From assembly GCA_963575745.1 (NCBI GenBank), contig CAUYUJ010011148.1, positions 61,952-125,951 on the forward strand: DNA of 64,000 bases. Direction: 5' to 3'. Source of the stretch: Prorocentrum cordatum (lineage: Eukaryota > Sar > Dinophyceae > Prorocentrales > Prorocentraceae). The position numbers and the translations under genes are program-made. The notes beneath the pieces are model-generated. The model ran no database searches. It was not told where the DNA came from and saw nothing but the letters and a program-made list of their open reading frames with translations. How positions within the stretch are numbered: the stretch's first letter is position 1; the number at the start of each line of letters is the position of its first letter. Positions 32,783 to 44,689 of this stretch are shown piece by piece.

Positions 32783-33905
32783 ATGGCCCGCGGAGACGAA
32801 GCCTCAGTTTCTGAAACTGCCGTGGAAGACGAACTGCACGAGGAACAACCCCCGCCAGAAGAACGAGAAACGGAAGATCGATGGCGAGACGACTGGTGGG
32901 GAAACGGCTGGTGGGAGGATTGGTGTTATCAGCCGTTACGAGGCTGGTCGGCATGGAACTACGACAAGCCTCTCCGCACAGAACGATCGAGAGACCATTC
33001 AGCCCCTCCTCAATTTCTGGGTTTTGAGCACCTGGAAACGTACGTGGACAACCTGAAGCCATGGACCCGTCGAACGTGGTTTCAACCATAGATGCAGGGT
33101 GCAACAGTTTTCGATGGTTTTCCATTTGGGTTGCAAGGGAGATTCAAGGGCATCAGAGATTCTCTCGAGTCCGAGGAAGGAATCGACAGCCTGGCAGCTC
33201 ACCTCAGACTTCTCAGCGGAGAGAGGCCTGGAGACAAGGAGCGAGAAACCCAGCATGCAGCACTGTTCGATCATCACATTAAGCGGGGAAACACTCTTAC
33301 CGAGTTCGTGGTTCGTCGAGATGCGCAGCTCGCGCAGGCTGAGGCCTACGGTCTGCACCTGCCCGACGCAGTGCTAGCGCGGTACTATGAAGAGGGATCT
33401 GAGCTGAGAGGTCAGATGAATATGAACTTACGGACGTTCATGGGATCCGACATGTCAGCGGCGGCAGTGGGACGAATGCTTCTTCAGCTAGACATCGCCG
33501 GTAAGGCGTTGCTGCCGAAAGCCCAGAAGAGCGCGGTGAGCGCGAGGCGGAGCTATGCAGTCACGGAGACGCCTGAGGACGACGACCAAGGCAGCACCGA
33601 CATTTCCGAAGTCGATTTCTCAGAGGATGAGGCTGCAGATTTTCTCAGCACCCTCGAGGCGCAGGACTTGTATGAGGATGAATGTTACCGAGTTTTTGCA
33701 GAGCTAGCTGATAAGTAACGGAAGAGATATTGGAATGAGTCTCGTCAGCTCAAGGCGGCCCGAAAGGTAGATCGAGAGTTCTTTGATCGCAAGCGCTCAA
33801 CATCATCAGGAGAAAACGCTAGGCGCATCAGCAAAGACGATCTGAGAAAGGCAAACACGTTGCACGAATTGCGGAGAGAAGGGGCATTGGCGAGAGGATT
33901 GCAAG
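32783..33905 (+). pseudogene. Copia gag with CCHC zinc knuckle
   Basis: One frame runs from the ATG at 32783 past an in-frame TAG (33089-33091) and a TAA (33716-33718) to about 33900. The N-terminus is acidic and Trp-rich (DDWWGNGWWEDW), the middle helical (LAAHLRLLSGERPGD, AYGLHLPDAVLARYYEEG), and after the TAA it is basic (LKAARKVDREFFDRKRS). A perfect C-x2-C-x4-H-x4-C knuckle, CTNCGEKGHWREDC, lies at 33861-33902 in another frame, so a frameshift separates capsid and nucleocapsid parts. The layout and Trp-rich start are typical of dinoflagellate copia gag. Confidence 0.75.
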
Positions 33906-33906
33906 C

Positions 33907-34410
33907 GTGCGTATCGACCGATGGCGGACCGACTCAAGGCCGATGGGGGCATCTTCAGGATCGGCTAAGGGGTCGAGCCCACCAGCTCATGCCCGACCGA
34001 CTTTCAACTCCAACGGGCGCTATCTCTTTTCATTGGGCGAGGTAGACCCCCCGACTTGGGCCAACTTCCTGGAGCATGTCACCGAGGTCACGGAGAGCTT
34101 CACGGGCATCCAGCTCCGAGACATGGGGGGCCATGCGTTGGTGGACACCGCTGCGGCCCAGGCGCTGATCGGGGAGCCAGACTGGAGGAATGTCCAGCAG
34201 GCATTCGAGGAGAAAGGTTTTCGGGCGCACGACAAATGCGAGAGCGAGCTGCCCTGCGCGAACGGAGTCGGAGGTAGAGTCAGGCCGATGGCGACGGCAG
34301 CTGTCTCACTGTCTTTTGGCCGTTGCGGGGTGCTGGAATTTCTGGTTCTTCCGCGCGCATGCCCTCCCCTCACCCCGGCCGGTGTCAGGAGAAGTTTCCC
34401 AGTTTCGTGA
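33907..34410 (+). pseudogene. Copia aspartic protease region
   Basis: GGHALVDTAAAQALIG contains the D-T-A active-site triad (Asp codon at 34144-34146) followed by the hydrophobic-Gly element of a retropepsin. Downstream, GVLEFLVLPRACPPL resembles the end of the domain. The frame opens just after the CCHC knuckle in a different register and stops at 34408-34410. A neighbouring frame (from 34323) continues for another 300 bp up to a CT repeat, with text such as RRDLVHEGNLRDVPVPLDLL that looks like polyprotein. Confidence 0.65.
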
Positions 34411-34722
34411 GACTGGTGTCGGGGGAGAGCGCGCCCTGGGTGACAAGCGAGAGAGTCCGCCGAGCACGCCTTCACCACATCAAGCCTCGACGAGATCTCG
34501 TTCACGAGGGAAACCTGCGCGATGTTCCAGTCCCCCTCGACCTGTTGACCGGGCGCCGTGCCGCCTGCTGCAAGTTCCGGGGCGCCAGCGATCTCTGGGT
34601 TGAGCACAACTTCGAGAGCGACTGGAAGCAGGGACCCGGTTCTCCGACTTCTACCTGGAGAACGGTGAGGGGCCGGCTCAGGACCTCCGCCGCCCGGGAT
34701 TGTCGTCGCTTGCGCCTCAGTA

Positions 34723-35282
<560 letters not shown>

Positions 35283-35289
35283 GATCAAG

Positions 35290-36435
35290 GCGTCGGACGG
35301 GGCTTCTCAGGGGATCAGTCGAGTCGCGGTCTGAGGCCTGCCCTTTCCGTAGTCTCGGGCCGCAAGCCTTTATTCGCTTCGCCAGAGACCTTTCTCGATG
35401 TTGAAGAAACCCGGGAACTGGGCGACGTCTCCTGCAGCTTGCTCGAGGCGCGGGCCGGTCAGTGTCCTGGCCAAGACCCGCCGCCACGCGAGGCAGGCCG
35501 CTCTTCATCTCGCGGCCGACGAGGTTGCGGCAGTGGAGGAGGAGGACTCGGATCTAGAGGCGAGATGGGCCATGCCCTCAGACCCTTAGGCGCCCGGAAC
35601 GCGACGCCCCGCGAACAGCGAGGGGGGCGAGCTGACGGAGATCGGGGAGGGGTTTGCTGAACGAGGGGGGCTACCTGCTGACGCCGATGGCGCATCGGTG
35701 GAGACGCTCCACCTTGACGCGGCTCTTCATGCTGAAGGTGTGCTCGGAGTCTCGCCTGCTCGCAGCGCTGGCCCCGAGTCTGAGGGGCAGTGCCATGCCG
35801 GGAGTCAAGGGGGGGGGGTCTGCGATCACCCTCCGAGCTCCCGCACTAGCCACGGGAACCAGTGCGCCCGCTGGGTCAAGCGCCGCAAGTGCGGGGCGAG
35901 ACTGCACGCGCACGCGCTGACTCCCGAGGAGATGAGGAGCACGATTGCCGAGAGGCTGGCAGCCAAGCAGGAGCACGTCAAGGCAGAAGAGGAGCAGCAG
36001 GATATCCAGATGGCCATTCGGGCGAGGAACTGCGACTTCGTCCAGGACGAGAAGGGGCCAGTTCAGAGGCCTTCTCACAGCCCAGGGCATACCTTATCTC
36101 AAAGCCCCCGGCGCCCAGCTGCTCTCAGGGCGAGGAAGCCAGTGAAAGATAGTTCCATTCCCATGAAGCCCCCGCCGCCCAAACTCCCGCCTGGTGCCCA
36201 GACAGCGCGAAAGAGCCCATCCTCGACCAGGAACGCAGACGGTTTCGAGGCTCTGCTCAGGAACCAGGAAGCCAGCCGGGCGGAGATCGCACAGTGGATG
36301 TCCGAGCAGAAGAGCGAATCGGAGACCACCGGGGCGCAGCTCAGGGGGCTGATGGAGGTCATTCGGAGCGGTCTGACGGGGTCATCCAGCAGTCGGGCGA
36401 CGCCGGAGGCTGCCATGAAGGTCGAGGGCGATTGA
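35290..36435 (+). pseudogene. Copia spacer region with HPxS...HGN Cys-containing segment
   Basis: The frame at 35698-36435 (stop TGA) has CDHPPSSRTSHGNQCARWVK followed by RRKCGARLHAHALTPEEMRS. This H/C-containing block precedes a charged helix (IAERLAAKQEHVKAEEEQQD) and a Pro/Ser-rich tail. I have the impression that similar HP-x-S...HGN-x-x-(A/S)-x-W blocks recur between protease and integrase in dinoflagellate copia elements. The upstream stretch from 35290 is polyprotein-like in other frames. Function unknown; possibly zinc binding. Confidence 0.45.
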
Positions 36436-36439
36436 GTTC

Positions 36440-36860
36440 CAGGGGGCCCAAGACGGACATGGGCCTCTCCAAATGCGAGCCCAGGCTCGAGAGCAGCTCT
36501 GACCGCTCCATATTCCAGCCGAAGGCCGACCAGGGCTGCAGAGAGCTGCCAGAAAAAAAAGACATCCTCATTCTCCTTCCATCAACATCGCCTTCGCTTC
36601 CATCAGATCCGTTTCCGATTTGCCTCCCGGACTTCAAAGGGATATGAGGGGCTTTCTTCCCCGTGGAACCGATCCCGGCCCCTGGGTCGCGAAGAGTTTC
36701 GGGGCGTCGGAGTCGAGGGAGAGAATCAGGGAATTATGGGTGAGGTCCCAGGTGCTGGACTCCCGGGCGTGGGACCTGGGGGCCAGGAGGCAAGTTTCGG
36801 AGAAGTGACCAAGAAGGAGACTGGGCCAGGAAAGACCTCGAGCCCCCAGGGGCTCGAGCG
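36440..36860 (+). other. Copia internal region, unassigned
   Basis: Decayed polyprotein sequence in several frames (36294-36647, 36620-36808). No motif is recognised. Confidence 0.4.
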
Positions 36861-36863
36861 TCG

Positions 36864-38177
36864 ATGACCTACGTCGCGTTAAGGGCTCAGGGGGGCCAAG
36901 ACGCGGAGTGCCCCGCCCAAGGAATTCGCAGACTTAGGATCACGTTGTGCGACTCTGGCCAGACTGCGACTCTGGTGGACTCACTGTGGGCTGGGACCTC
37001 AGCGTCTTATCTAGCATCGCGGCTGCATCGCTCCAAGGGCTCCGACATCAGCGTCGCGGTCTTGCTCTCAGCTGAGGCCCCGGTCTTTAGCTTTCGCAAG
37101 AGTTGGTCCTTGCTGGACCGTCGCCCGCGCCCTAGTCGGACGCTGGCTCAGCTTCCGGCGACAGCCCCCAGAAGAGAGGTCCGAGAGGGCGCGCTCAGAA
37201 ATTTAGGGGGCCAGGGGGTCAGGGGCTTCAAGAAGAAACTGAGGCAGAACCTTTCGCGTTACCTCCAAGGACAAGGTCGCGCTCTGATGCTAGAGGTGTT
37301 CTCGCCGCCTAGGATCGCGCCCGAGATGGAGCGCCGGGGATTTCCATGCTCGACCCCGATAGACCCCAAGACAGGATGGGATCTCCGGCGATCCCGAGAA
37401 AGGGCTCAGATGTGGAAGATGTTGGAGAGGGTTGCACCAGAGGTCAGTATCATGGCCCCTCCGCGCCTCGGAGTTTCGGTCGCCGGGGCCCCGAACTGGG
37501 AAAATATTGATCCTCCAGAGAGAGAGAGAGTGGAGCAGGACAGTATTTTCTTTTGGGGTCTGGCTGTTCAGGTGGCGATGTCTCAGACGCAGCGCAGTCG
37601 CACTTTTCTGATCGAAGATCCGTGCGGAGCGTTCTCTAGACATTTGAAGTTGACGGAGATTCTGCCGACCCAACCGGGGGTTTCAGAGACGCGAGGGGAT
37701 CAGTGCAGTTGTGGTCTCAGGACCCTAGACGGAGGCCTCGTCATGAAGCCCGCGAGATTCTACGCCAACAATCGTTTCCTTTTCTCACAGTGCAGAAAAG
37801 CGTGTCCCGGCACCCATCCACACTCGTCGTTGACCGGCGGCGCCAGGACCTCAGCAGCTGAACGCTTTCCCCCGGGCTTAGTGGCGGCTCTCTCCGAGGG
37901 CATCGAGCAGGCAGCCACGTGTCTGTCTGCTCGTGCCTCCTTTCCCTCGGCCGAGGCCGAGCCGTCTGCCGAGGCCGAACCTACTTCTGCCGACCCATGC
38001 GTCATAGATGAGGGGGGGGCGATTCTGAAGGGGAGCGTGAAACCAGGAGGCCTGAGGAGGCCAGACAGGGTCCCGGGAAAATCGGCCAGGTCCTTCCAAA
38101 GGAAATGCAGGACGAACTTCGCGAGATCCATGCGAACCTGGGACATCCTAGGAAGAAACATGTCATCAGAACCTTGA
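36864..38177 (+). pseudogene. Copia conserved pre-integrase domain (437 codons open)
   Basis: The longest open frame in the window not made of simple repeats. Landmarks: LMLEVFSPPRIAPEMERRGF (about residues 136-155), IDPKTGWDLRRSRERAQM, MAPPRLGVS, RTFLIEDPCGAFSRHL, then DQCSCGLR, MKPARFYANN, CPGTHPHSSLTGG and AERFPPGLVAALSEGIEQ. The V-F-S-P-P...GWDL...(S/A)-P-P order recalls a Rossmann-like methyltransferase layout in which a P-P-C motif would be catalytic; here the position reads APPR. That link is inference. It lies directly ahead of integrase and has no role in the textbook copia polyprotein. Confidence 0.6.
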
Positions 38178-38995
38178 GGGCCGGAAAGACCTAGCCAGAA
38201 GTCACCCGATGGGTCTCGCACAGTTGCAGGCGTCCGAGACTCCGGCTCGAGACCCGGACGGCGCCGACGGGCGCATCTTCCGAGGACCGACCGCTTCAAT
38301 GAGTTGGTCGCCGCCGACCTCTTCTATATCATTGACGCCCTGGAGGGAAGTTACCTACTTCTCAACTTAATAGATCGCGGCTTCAACCTTCAGGCGCGCA
38401 CTCGGCTGAAAGCCGCCACCTCGGAAGAGGTCTGGGGAGCGTTCCAGAAGTTTTGGGTCAGACCCTTCGGGGTTCCCGAGATAATGGTGACTGATGGGGG
38501 CGCTGAGTTCGAGGGGGCTGCCTCGAGGGGTTTGGGGCATCTGGGGGTTCGCCAACGCGTCAGCGATGCTGGATCCCCCTGGCAGAACGGAAGATGCGAG
38601 AGACATGGGCGCATCGCAGAAGGGGCCTTGGCCTGGGCTGCGCAAGGTGCAGCCCCCACCTCCCTGGAAGAGATAGAGGAGCTGCTGCGTGAAGTTGTTG
38701 CGGCCAAGACCCGCTATTCACACCGAGGGGGTTCTCACCATTTCATATGGTCTTTGGAGAGAACCCAAGACTGCCATGGTCGCCGATATCCGACGAGGCC
38801 ACAGACGAGGTGGGGATAGGAGACGTCATCCGAGGGAGCCCCGATTCCAACTCGCCAGCGTCAGCTTTTGCCAGGAAACACGCGTTGAGAGAAGAGGTCA
38901 AGAAGGCCGTGATGGAGATAGACACCAGGGACCGACTGTTGGCCGTCCAGGAGGCCAGAAAACACGTGGATCGGATTTCCCTTCCCGGAGCGTAG
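38105..38995 (+). pseudogene. Copia integrase
   Basis: The zinc-binding start reads LREIHANLGHPRKKHVIRTL (38105-38194, ended by TAG). The catalytic core follows in another frame (38304-38819): AADLFYI with the first Asp, VTDGGAEFEG with the second, and WQNGRCERHGR with the Glu about 35 residues later, so the D-D-E set is retained. It continues in a third frame (38747-38995) with VFGENPRLPWSPISDEATDE and ARKHVDRISLPG, typical of the integrase C-terminal region. Integrase inserts the cDNA. Three frames in one domain show it is dead. Confidence 0.85.
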
Positions 38996-38999
38996 GTTT

Positions 39000-40000
39000 A
39001 CGCGTGGGGGAAGGGAGGGGGGGGTCCCAGGGCCGCGGCAAGGGTGTTCCCAGGAGCCAGTAGAGCAGGTGGACTCGTCCAGGGGCCGTGGTTTTTCAGC
39101 TGGGTACGACCGTATGGTTCGCCATGAGATCTCGCCGTTTAAAAAATGCTGTCAGGATGAGATTCGGCGGGCCACCAACGAAGTGGCTCGGGGCGCCGAG
39201 CTTCTGGACTCGCCGTCTTTCTCACAGCTCAGACAGGAGCAGCAGAATCCCGGGCGTTGCGTCGGGGCGGCGGACGTCGAAGCTGAGGGCCCCCCTCTTG
39301 CTGAGGCCTGGGATCTGGAGGAACCCGCCCAGGAGGAAGAGAGGCCAGTTTCGGTTCCGACTCCCGTTCGCGAGCCAGAGCCCCCCGTGCCCGAAGAGGT
39401 CGGGGGGCCGAGTCCAGAGCCCCCGCCGGAAGATCGAGCTTCCACGGGGCCCACCCGCTCTCCATCTCTAGCGGAAGTATGTCTCCTCGGATGGGATCTG
39501 TCAGGTCTGGGCACGAGGGGGTTCGAAGGGTCCATGACGTGCTTGAGGGTTCCGAGCCGAGTCCAACCGTTCGACGAGGTGACGACCTTGCCGAGCCTCC
39601 CCCGGCTCAGAGGCCTAGACTGACCCCGATAGAAGAGGCCCCGGAGGGTCCTGGGAGGGTCCAAGGTGCGATTGCTGAGAGGGAGGTGATGGCCGCCAGA
39701 TCTAGGCCGCTGGATGACGTACCGTTCTGCATCCGTAGCAGGGGCAACGCTTCCGCGTCATACAGCTCAGGTCGAGCCCAAGCTGCAGTGCCAGTGGAGC
39801 GTGCCGACGTTGCCGAGCCAGCCAGGGATGGCTCTCGCTCGCCCCGACGCGAGGCTCCAGAGGGCCAGGATGACGAGCTGTTAACCTGGAACTCTGGACT
39901 ACCAGGGGATCGGACGAGCTTCTCTGGGGAGAACTCTGCTCCTGGTTTCACTTCGACGACGATTTTGGGGTCTCTTGGGCCGAAGGCACTTTCCTAGATT
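39000..40000 (+). pseudogene. Copia linker between integrase and RT
   Basis: Frames at 39069-39623 and 39479-39997 carry Pro/Glu-rich sequence (PTPVREPEPPVPEE, GGPSPEPPPEDRAST), then ISPF and acidic stretches, as expected of the disordered linker ahead of RT. No enzyme motif is present. Trp- and Asp-rich text near 39900-39990 in other frames suggests further frameshifts. Confidence 0.5.
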
Positions 40001-40115
40001 CCACGGACAAGGGAAAGGGGAAAGGACTGCCATTGCCTCGGGTAGCTGAAGTTAGTTTGAAGTCTCTCTCTGAGGAAGAGAGACACCTTTTTATTATTAT
40101 ATCGGACGCCAAATA

Positions 40116-40823
40116 ATGGAAGGCCACTCTAGGGTCAGGCGCGGCAAGGATAGCGCTGCCGAGGCAGCGCTAGTGAGAAGGAGGCTTCCGGACAGGATTT
40201 GGGGACCCCGAATGGCGAGGAGGTTCAAGCCGCAAGAAGGGGTGGGGTCCGGGGTCGCTGCGAAATCCAGATGGGGTGTTCAGGCGCACCACGATCCAGA
40301 TCATGAGGATCGCCAAGTTTATTCCCCAATCCCACAGTCCGAGAGCATCGTGGTGACTCTCCAAGCCATATGCTCACTCGGATGGGACCTCCAGATAGCG
40401 GATTGCAAGAATGCGTTTTGCCAGTCCGACCGCTTGCATCGACCGAAAGGGTTTATTTTCTGCGAGCCCTGTCAGGGGCTGAGCCTTGCCCCAGGTGCGC
40501 TCATCGAACTGGTTGCGCCGGTCTATGGTTTGAACGATGCTTTGCTTCTCTGACACCGAACGCTGACGCAGTGGCTAGTTCAAGATGGTTTTACGAAGTC
40601 TCTGTTGGAACCGTGTTTGTGGATCGACAGGTCCAATCAAGAGGAAATTCGCGCTTTGACCTTGATCGAGATTGACGATCTCGTCGTCGCGGCTGCTCCG
40701 GGTTTAAAACGACGGGCTCCGGGATTGTCTGCAGTCGCGATTCCTGTTTTGGGAAATGGGGGACCGGAGAAGTTGATTTTGCAGGCCGACACAAACGACA
40801 GACCGGGGGGAGGATCCTGGTAG
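40116..40823 (+). pseudogene. Copia reverse transcriptase
   Basis: A single frame with one interruption. Landmarks: KSRWGVQAHHDPD, LGWDLQIADCKNAFCQSD (palm Asp in IADCKNAF), RPKGFIFCEPC, APVYGLNDA, then TGA at 40551-40553, HRTLTQWLVQDGF, and LTLIEIDDLVVAA with the catalytic Asp pair at 40674-40679. Family members have Trp at the TGA position, so this looks like a TGG to TGA change. The enzyme copies element RNA into cDNA. Sequence from 40824 to 41038 (YIKESMF-like in other frames) is decayed polyprotein. Confidence 0.85.
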
Positions 40824-41038
40824 ATCAAGGAAAGCATGTTTTAGAAAATGGACCTTCATGAGACTCGCTAAGGAACGGCGAGCTGAACCCGATGCGCTAC
40901 TGGTTGCGGAGGATATCAAAGACTATGGGAGTATGATAGCACAGATCCAGTGGCTCGGACGTGAGAGAGTCGACCTGATGCGGCCGCGGGTGCGTCTGTA
41001 CAAAGCGCGCCCTTCCTTCCCCAACCGTTGCTGATGCG

Positions 41039-41817
41039 ATGCTATGCCTGAAGATCGCCCGACATCTTAAGAGCACGGCCAGTCGGAGAATCGTTGTCTG
41101 GCCCCACGACCCCGCTAGTGTTATTTTTGCTGCCGTTTCGGATGCTGGAGGCCCCGGTTCGGCTCGCAGGAATTGTGGTCAGGGAGGGTGGATGGTGTTC
41201 GCTGCCGATGCTGCGATCAGGCAGACAGAGCAAGCGCGTTCGAGTTTCTCTCCTCAGCTGGCGCTCAACTCGACTAAAGCGTGTGATAGCTTCAACAGGA
41301 GCGGTCAGGACCACGGTGTGACTTGTCTCTCTCGGCTGCACTGGCCGAGGCTCAGTGGATATCCATTCTGTTGCGCGACGCCCTGTTTGGTGACGTGCGC
41401 CGACCAGACTGGCACTGGTCACAGGCCCCTTTTTTTCAGTTGTGCTGAGCAAAGACTGCATTCTCTCGGATGGAGTCTCATCCTTCTCCGTTGTCGATGC
41501 AAAGTCGGTCTCGCCACTCTGCCGGGAGTCTGGCCTATCGTTGTAATGCCATCGAACTGGCGGTTGCGCGCGACAGTTTGAGCACTTTCGGATCGCAAGT
41601 AAGATGGGTACCGCACGGAAGAACGGCAGCGGACTGTCTCACTAAGGCGGACCCTTCGCGAGGCAACCTCTCGCTGTGTGATCTGTTGACTAAAGGGGAT
41701 CATGGTGTTGGTAGGCGAGGATGGGCACATGTAGGAGAGGTCCTTAAATCATTCATTCAAATGCCGTTCCAGGAAAACCTCCAAGGATGCCTTGCTTCGT
41801 GCCCAAGAAATCGATAG
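41039..41817 (+). pseudogene. Copia RNase H and C-terminus
   Basis: The frame at 41039-41581 has VIFAAVSDAGGPGSARRN and CGQGGWMVFAADAA, the first strand and active-site Asp region. The frame at 41470-41817 has RCNAIELAVARDSL, VRWVPHGRTAADCLTKAD and LSLCDLLTKG, the conserved end of copia RNase H. Two frames are needed, so it is inactive. The 75 bp between the stop and the 3' LTR contain GACGAGGAGAGC but no clear polypurine tract abutting the LTR. Confidence 0.75.
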
Positions 41818-41892
41818 GTGCCCTGAGGCCCAGGACGAGGAGAGCAGAATCTCAAATGTGGCTATGTCAGACCCACTGAAAGTGGTCCTGCT

Positions 41893-42046
41893 GATGTCGT
41901 GTCCCACTCCTCCTCCTCCCTCTCTGTGTCTGCCATAGCCTTTTTGGCTTTGCGTTCGAGACCGGACGATGACAGGAGTTTAGGCTTCTCCGAAGGCGCT
42001 CGCGACGATAAGCTATCGCCCACCTTTCGTCCAGGGTCCAGTTTCA
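41893..42046 (+). repeat. Copia 3' LTR (154 bp)
   Basis: Matches the 5' LTR end to end with about 14 substitutions and one TCC unit fewer. It is followed immediately by the second CTTCG copy. Confidence 0.9.
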
Positions 42047-42049
42047 CTT

Positions 42050-42842
42050 CGTCCTCCGCCTCGTCCTCCCAGGGTCCCAGCCTACGATTTCCAAGCTGGG
42101 GCCAGGTATTCGCGGATCCCTGCTGGATCCTCAGGAGAGCTTCCACCCGCGATCCTCCGCCTGTCGGGGAGGAAGAGCAGGGGGATCGAGGAAGGCGAGG
42201 GGGGATCGAGATTTTGCGATGTTTCTGCGCACCCTGCGCAGCAAAGCCGTCGAGTGAGCGAGGATGGCATGAGGCGGGGGGCGGGGGTGGAGTACGTCAA
42301 GGACGAGCGACAGATCGCCCATCAGAGGCGATGAAGGATCAAGCGATTCCGTCGCAACCACGTGGCAGTCGTTTGGTTCGGGTAGGCTGTGCTAGTGCGA
42401 CCTATTCTTCCAGAGTTCCAGAGTTCTAGAGCTACCTATGTTGGGGCCTTTGGAGGCCACTGGGGATTCTGGAGATCTTCTCCTCCGCCTGAGGGCTGAG
42501 ATCGGGAAACCTGCTGCCAGACAAGTGTTGTTCTCACAAGTTCTGGAAAGTATTGGAGGGATCCGGATGTTCGCGAGGAAGCCCTGGAAGGGTTTGAAAG
42601 AGGGTACAACACGACCTTGGGCGAAAGAACTTGTGTCCGGGATGAAGTCGAGAGTTCCAGGGGCCCACCTCGAGAAACACACGACGTCGGAGTGTTGGAG
42701 CTGCTTGCCTGAAGCTTTGGAGGATGATGGAATCGGGCCAGTTCGGAGGTTCTTGGCGGCTTTCCGCGTTTCCTGGGTTCGTTCCAGAATAATGTGAAGG
42801 TCTTCGGCGCTGTTCGAAGGTTCCTAACGGGTTCCTGGAGGG
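42050..42842. other. Intergenic DNA with an unrecognised 119-codon frame
   Basis: The frame at 42438-42797 (LLLRLRAEIGKPAARQ, TTRPWAKELVSGMKSR) has ordinary composition but no family match, and the minus strand is also open. No other feature is seen. Confidence 0.35.
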
Positions 42843-42844
42843 TA

Positions 42845-43145
42845 ATGGAGAAAGATGAGGGGGGAGGAGGGAGTAGGAGGAGGAGGAGGAGGTGGAGGAG
42901 GAGAAGGAAGAGGAGGAGGAGGAGGAGGAGGAGGAGGAGGAGGAGGATAGAGGATGAGGATGAGAAGGAGGAGGGTTCAGGTGGAGGAGGGGAAGGGTTG
43001 AGAAAGACGAGGAGGAGGAGGAGCAGGACGGATGATGAAGAGGAGGAGGAGGAGGAGGGTAAAGCGTGAGGGGAGGAGAACGAACAGGAGGAGGAGGAGG
43101 AGGGGGTGGGGCGTGATAGAGTAGGAGGAGGAGGAGGAGGTGAAA
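42845..43145 (+). repeat. GGA-rich microsatellite
   Basis: GGA triplets with GAA and GAT interruptions; the best core is 42880-42955. Confidence 0.9.
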
Positions 43146-43149
43146 GGGG

Positions 43150-44280
43150 GAAAACGACCAGGGGAAGGGGATGTGTTACAGGGTTTAGAAGGTGATTCCA
43201 ACACTTGGACTGTTTAGGGAGGGTTCGCGGGTTCATGGGATTCTAGGGTGTTTAAGGGAGGGGAAGGGGCAGGATGAGTAATTGTTGGAGGAGTTTATAA
43301 TGAAGAAGATGAGTTGGTGCTCGAGGTGGCTCGCACTACTTCTAGCACCATCTGCTGCCTTACCATCGATGAGTTACCCCTTTTTCCCCCAGGCCGTCTC
43401 GCTTAGATCCCTTAGCCGTGTCACATCTAATCTCCCACTGCTTTCGCTCCCACGCAAGTTGACCATCCTCTCGCTTTCCCCGTCTGCTTCCCCGCCTTTC
43501 CGCCCACCCTCCTCTCTCATCCGCCCTCGTCCCCCCCTCCGTCTCTCTCCCTGCCCTCGCCACTCCCTTCCCTCGATTCCCCCTATCCCTCCGCTTCCCC
43601 ATCCCCTCCCGTGTCTCTCCGCCTTCGCAGCGGGAGGGGGAAGTGAGAACAGAGGAGGCCGAAGGGCAGTCGCGGCTCCCTGGCTGCTCATGACTATCAC
43701 GTGGCTGTTTCTCTGCCTGTCTGTACCTACCTTTGCCTGTGCTCTGCCCTTGCGCTGCTTTCTCGGTGCTCCCTGAATTATTGAGTGCCTGTCGCCGCGT
43801 GTTGCTTGGTTTGCCGCAGCTCTGTCGTTGGTCGTCGTTTCCTCATTCATTGTTTTGCCGATCGGCGTGGGCCCTCGCACCCCCCCCCTCCCCCCCCTCC
43901 TGGAGTGTATCTTGTCTGTTTTTGCTCCTGTCTCGAGCAGGGGGAGTCTCCCTTCGTAGGACCCACTGCTGCAAACAGTCGGACTAAGCAGTCGAATGCG
44001 TAGCATGCTCTCCCCTAATGGACCGTGAACGGGACCCAGTCCCCTGCCGGTCGTCTAGTGCCGCCATCATAGGCAACCAGAGGGGCCATCATAGGCACCT
44101 CGCACCCAATTCGGGGCCATCAACAAGGCTCGTTTTGGGAAGAAGGACCATCATAGGCCTTCGCGCTCAATTTGTTCATTGAGCTCAACTTTCTCGTCGT
44201 CGTCCTCCTCCTCCTTCTCCTCCACCTCCTGGCCTCCACCCCATCGGAGCCGCGATACAGGCAGTGCGGGCATCACCTCG
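43150..44280. other. Intergenic DNA, pyrimidine-rich centre
   Basis: CT-rich DNA at 43440-43620 and repeated (A/G)CCATCATAGGC words at 44065, 44083 and 44148, recurring at 44740. The frame at 43282-43776 has no domain. Confidence 0.45.
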
Positions 44281-44284
44281 GCCT

Positions 44285-44682
44285 CGATCGGGTCGTGCTC
44301 GTGAATTCCACGGTTTCCGTGTTCATGGGTGTGTTCACGGTGCGTTTCAGGGAGTCCGCAATCGTAGGTCGGGTCGTGCTCGTGAATGTCACGGTCTTCT
44401 TGTTCATGAGTGTGGTCACAGGGCATTTCACGGAGTCCGCAATCATAGGTCGGGTCGCGCTCGTGTGTTTCACGGTCTTCGTGATCACGAGCGCGATCAC
44501 AGTGCATGTCACGGAGTCCGCAATCAGGTCGAATCGTGTTTGTGAATTTCACGGTGTTCGTGGTCATGAGCGTGGTCACCGCGCGTTTCACGGAGTCCGC
44601 AATCATAGGTCGGGTCGTGTTCGTGAATGTCACGGCCTTCAGATTCATGATTGTGGTCACAGTGCATTTCACGGAGGATGAG
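44285..44682 (+). repeat. 81-bp minisatellite, five units
   Basis: Units start near 44290, 44371, 44452, 44530 and 44608, each with GTCGTG(C/T)TCGTGAAT-like, TTCACGG, TTCATGA-like, and CACGGAGTCCGCAATC blocks. Because 81 is a multiple of three, the same peptide recurs in each frame (for example REFHGFRVHGC and REMPCDHTHEQED on opposite strands). It is not treated as a gene. Confidence 0.85.
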
Positions 44683-44689
44683 CACGACG

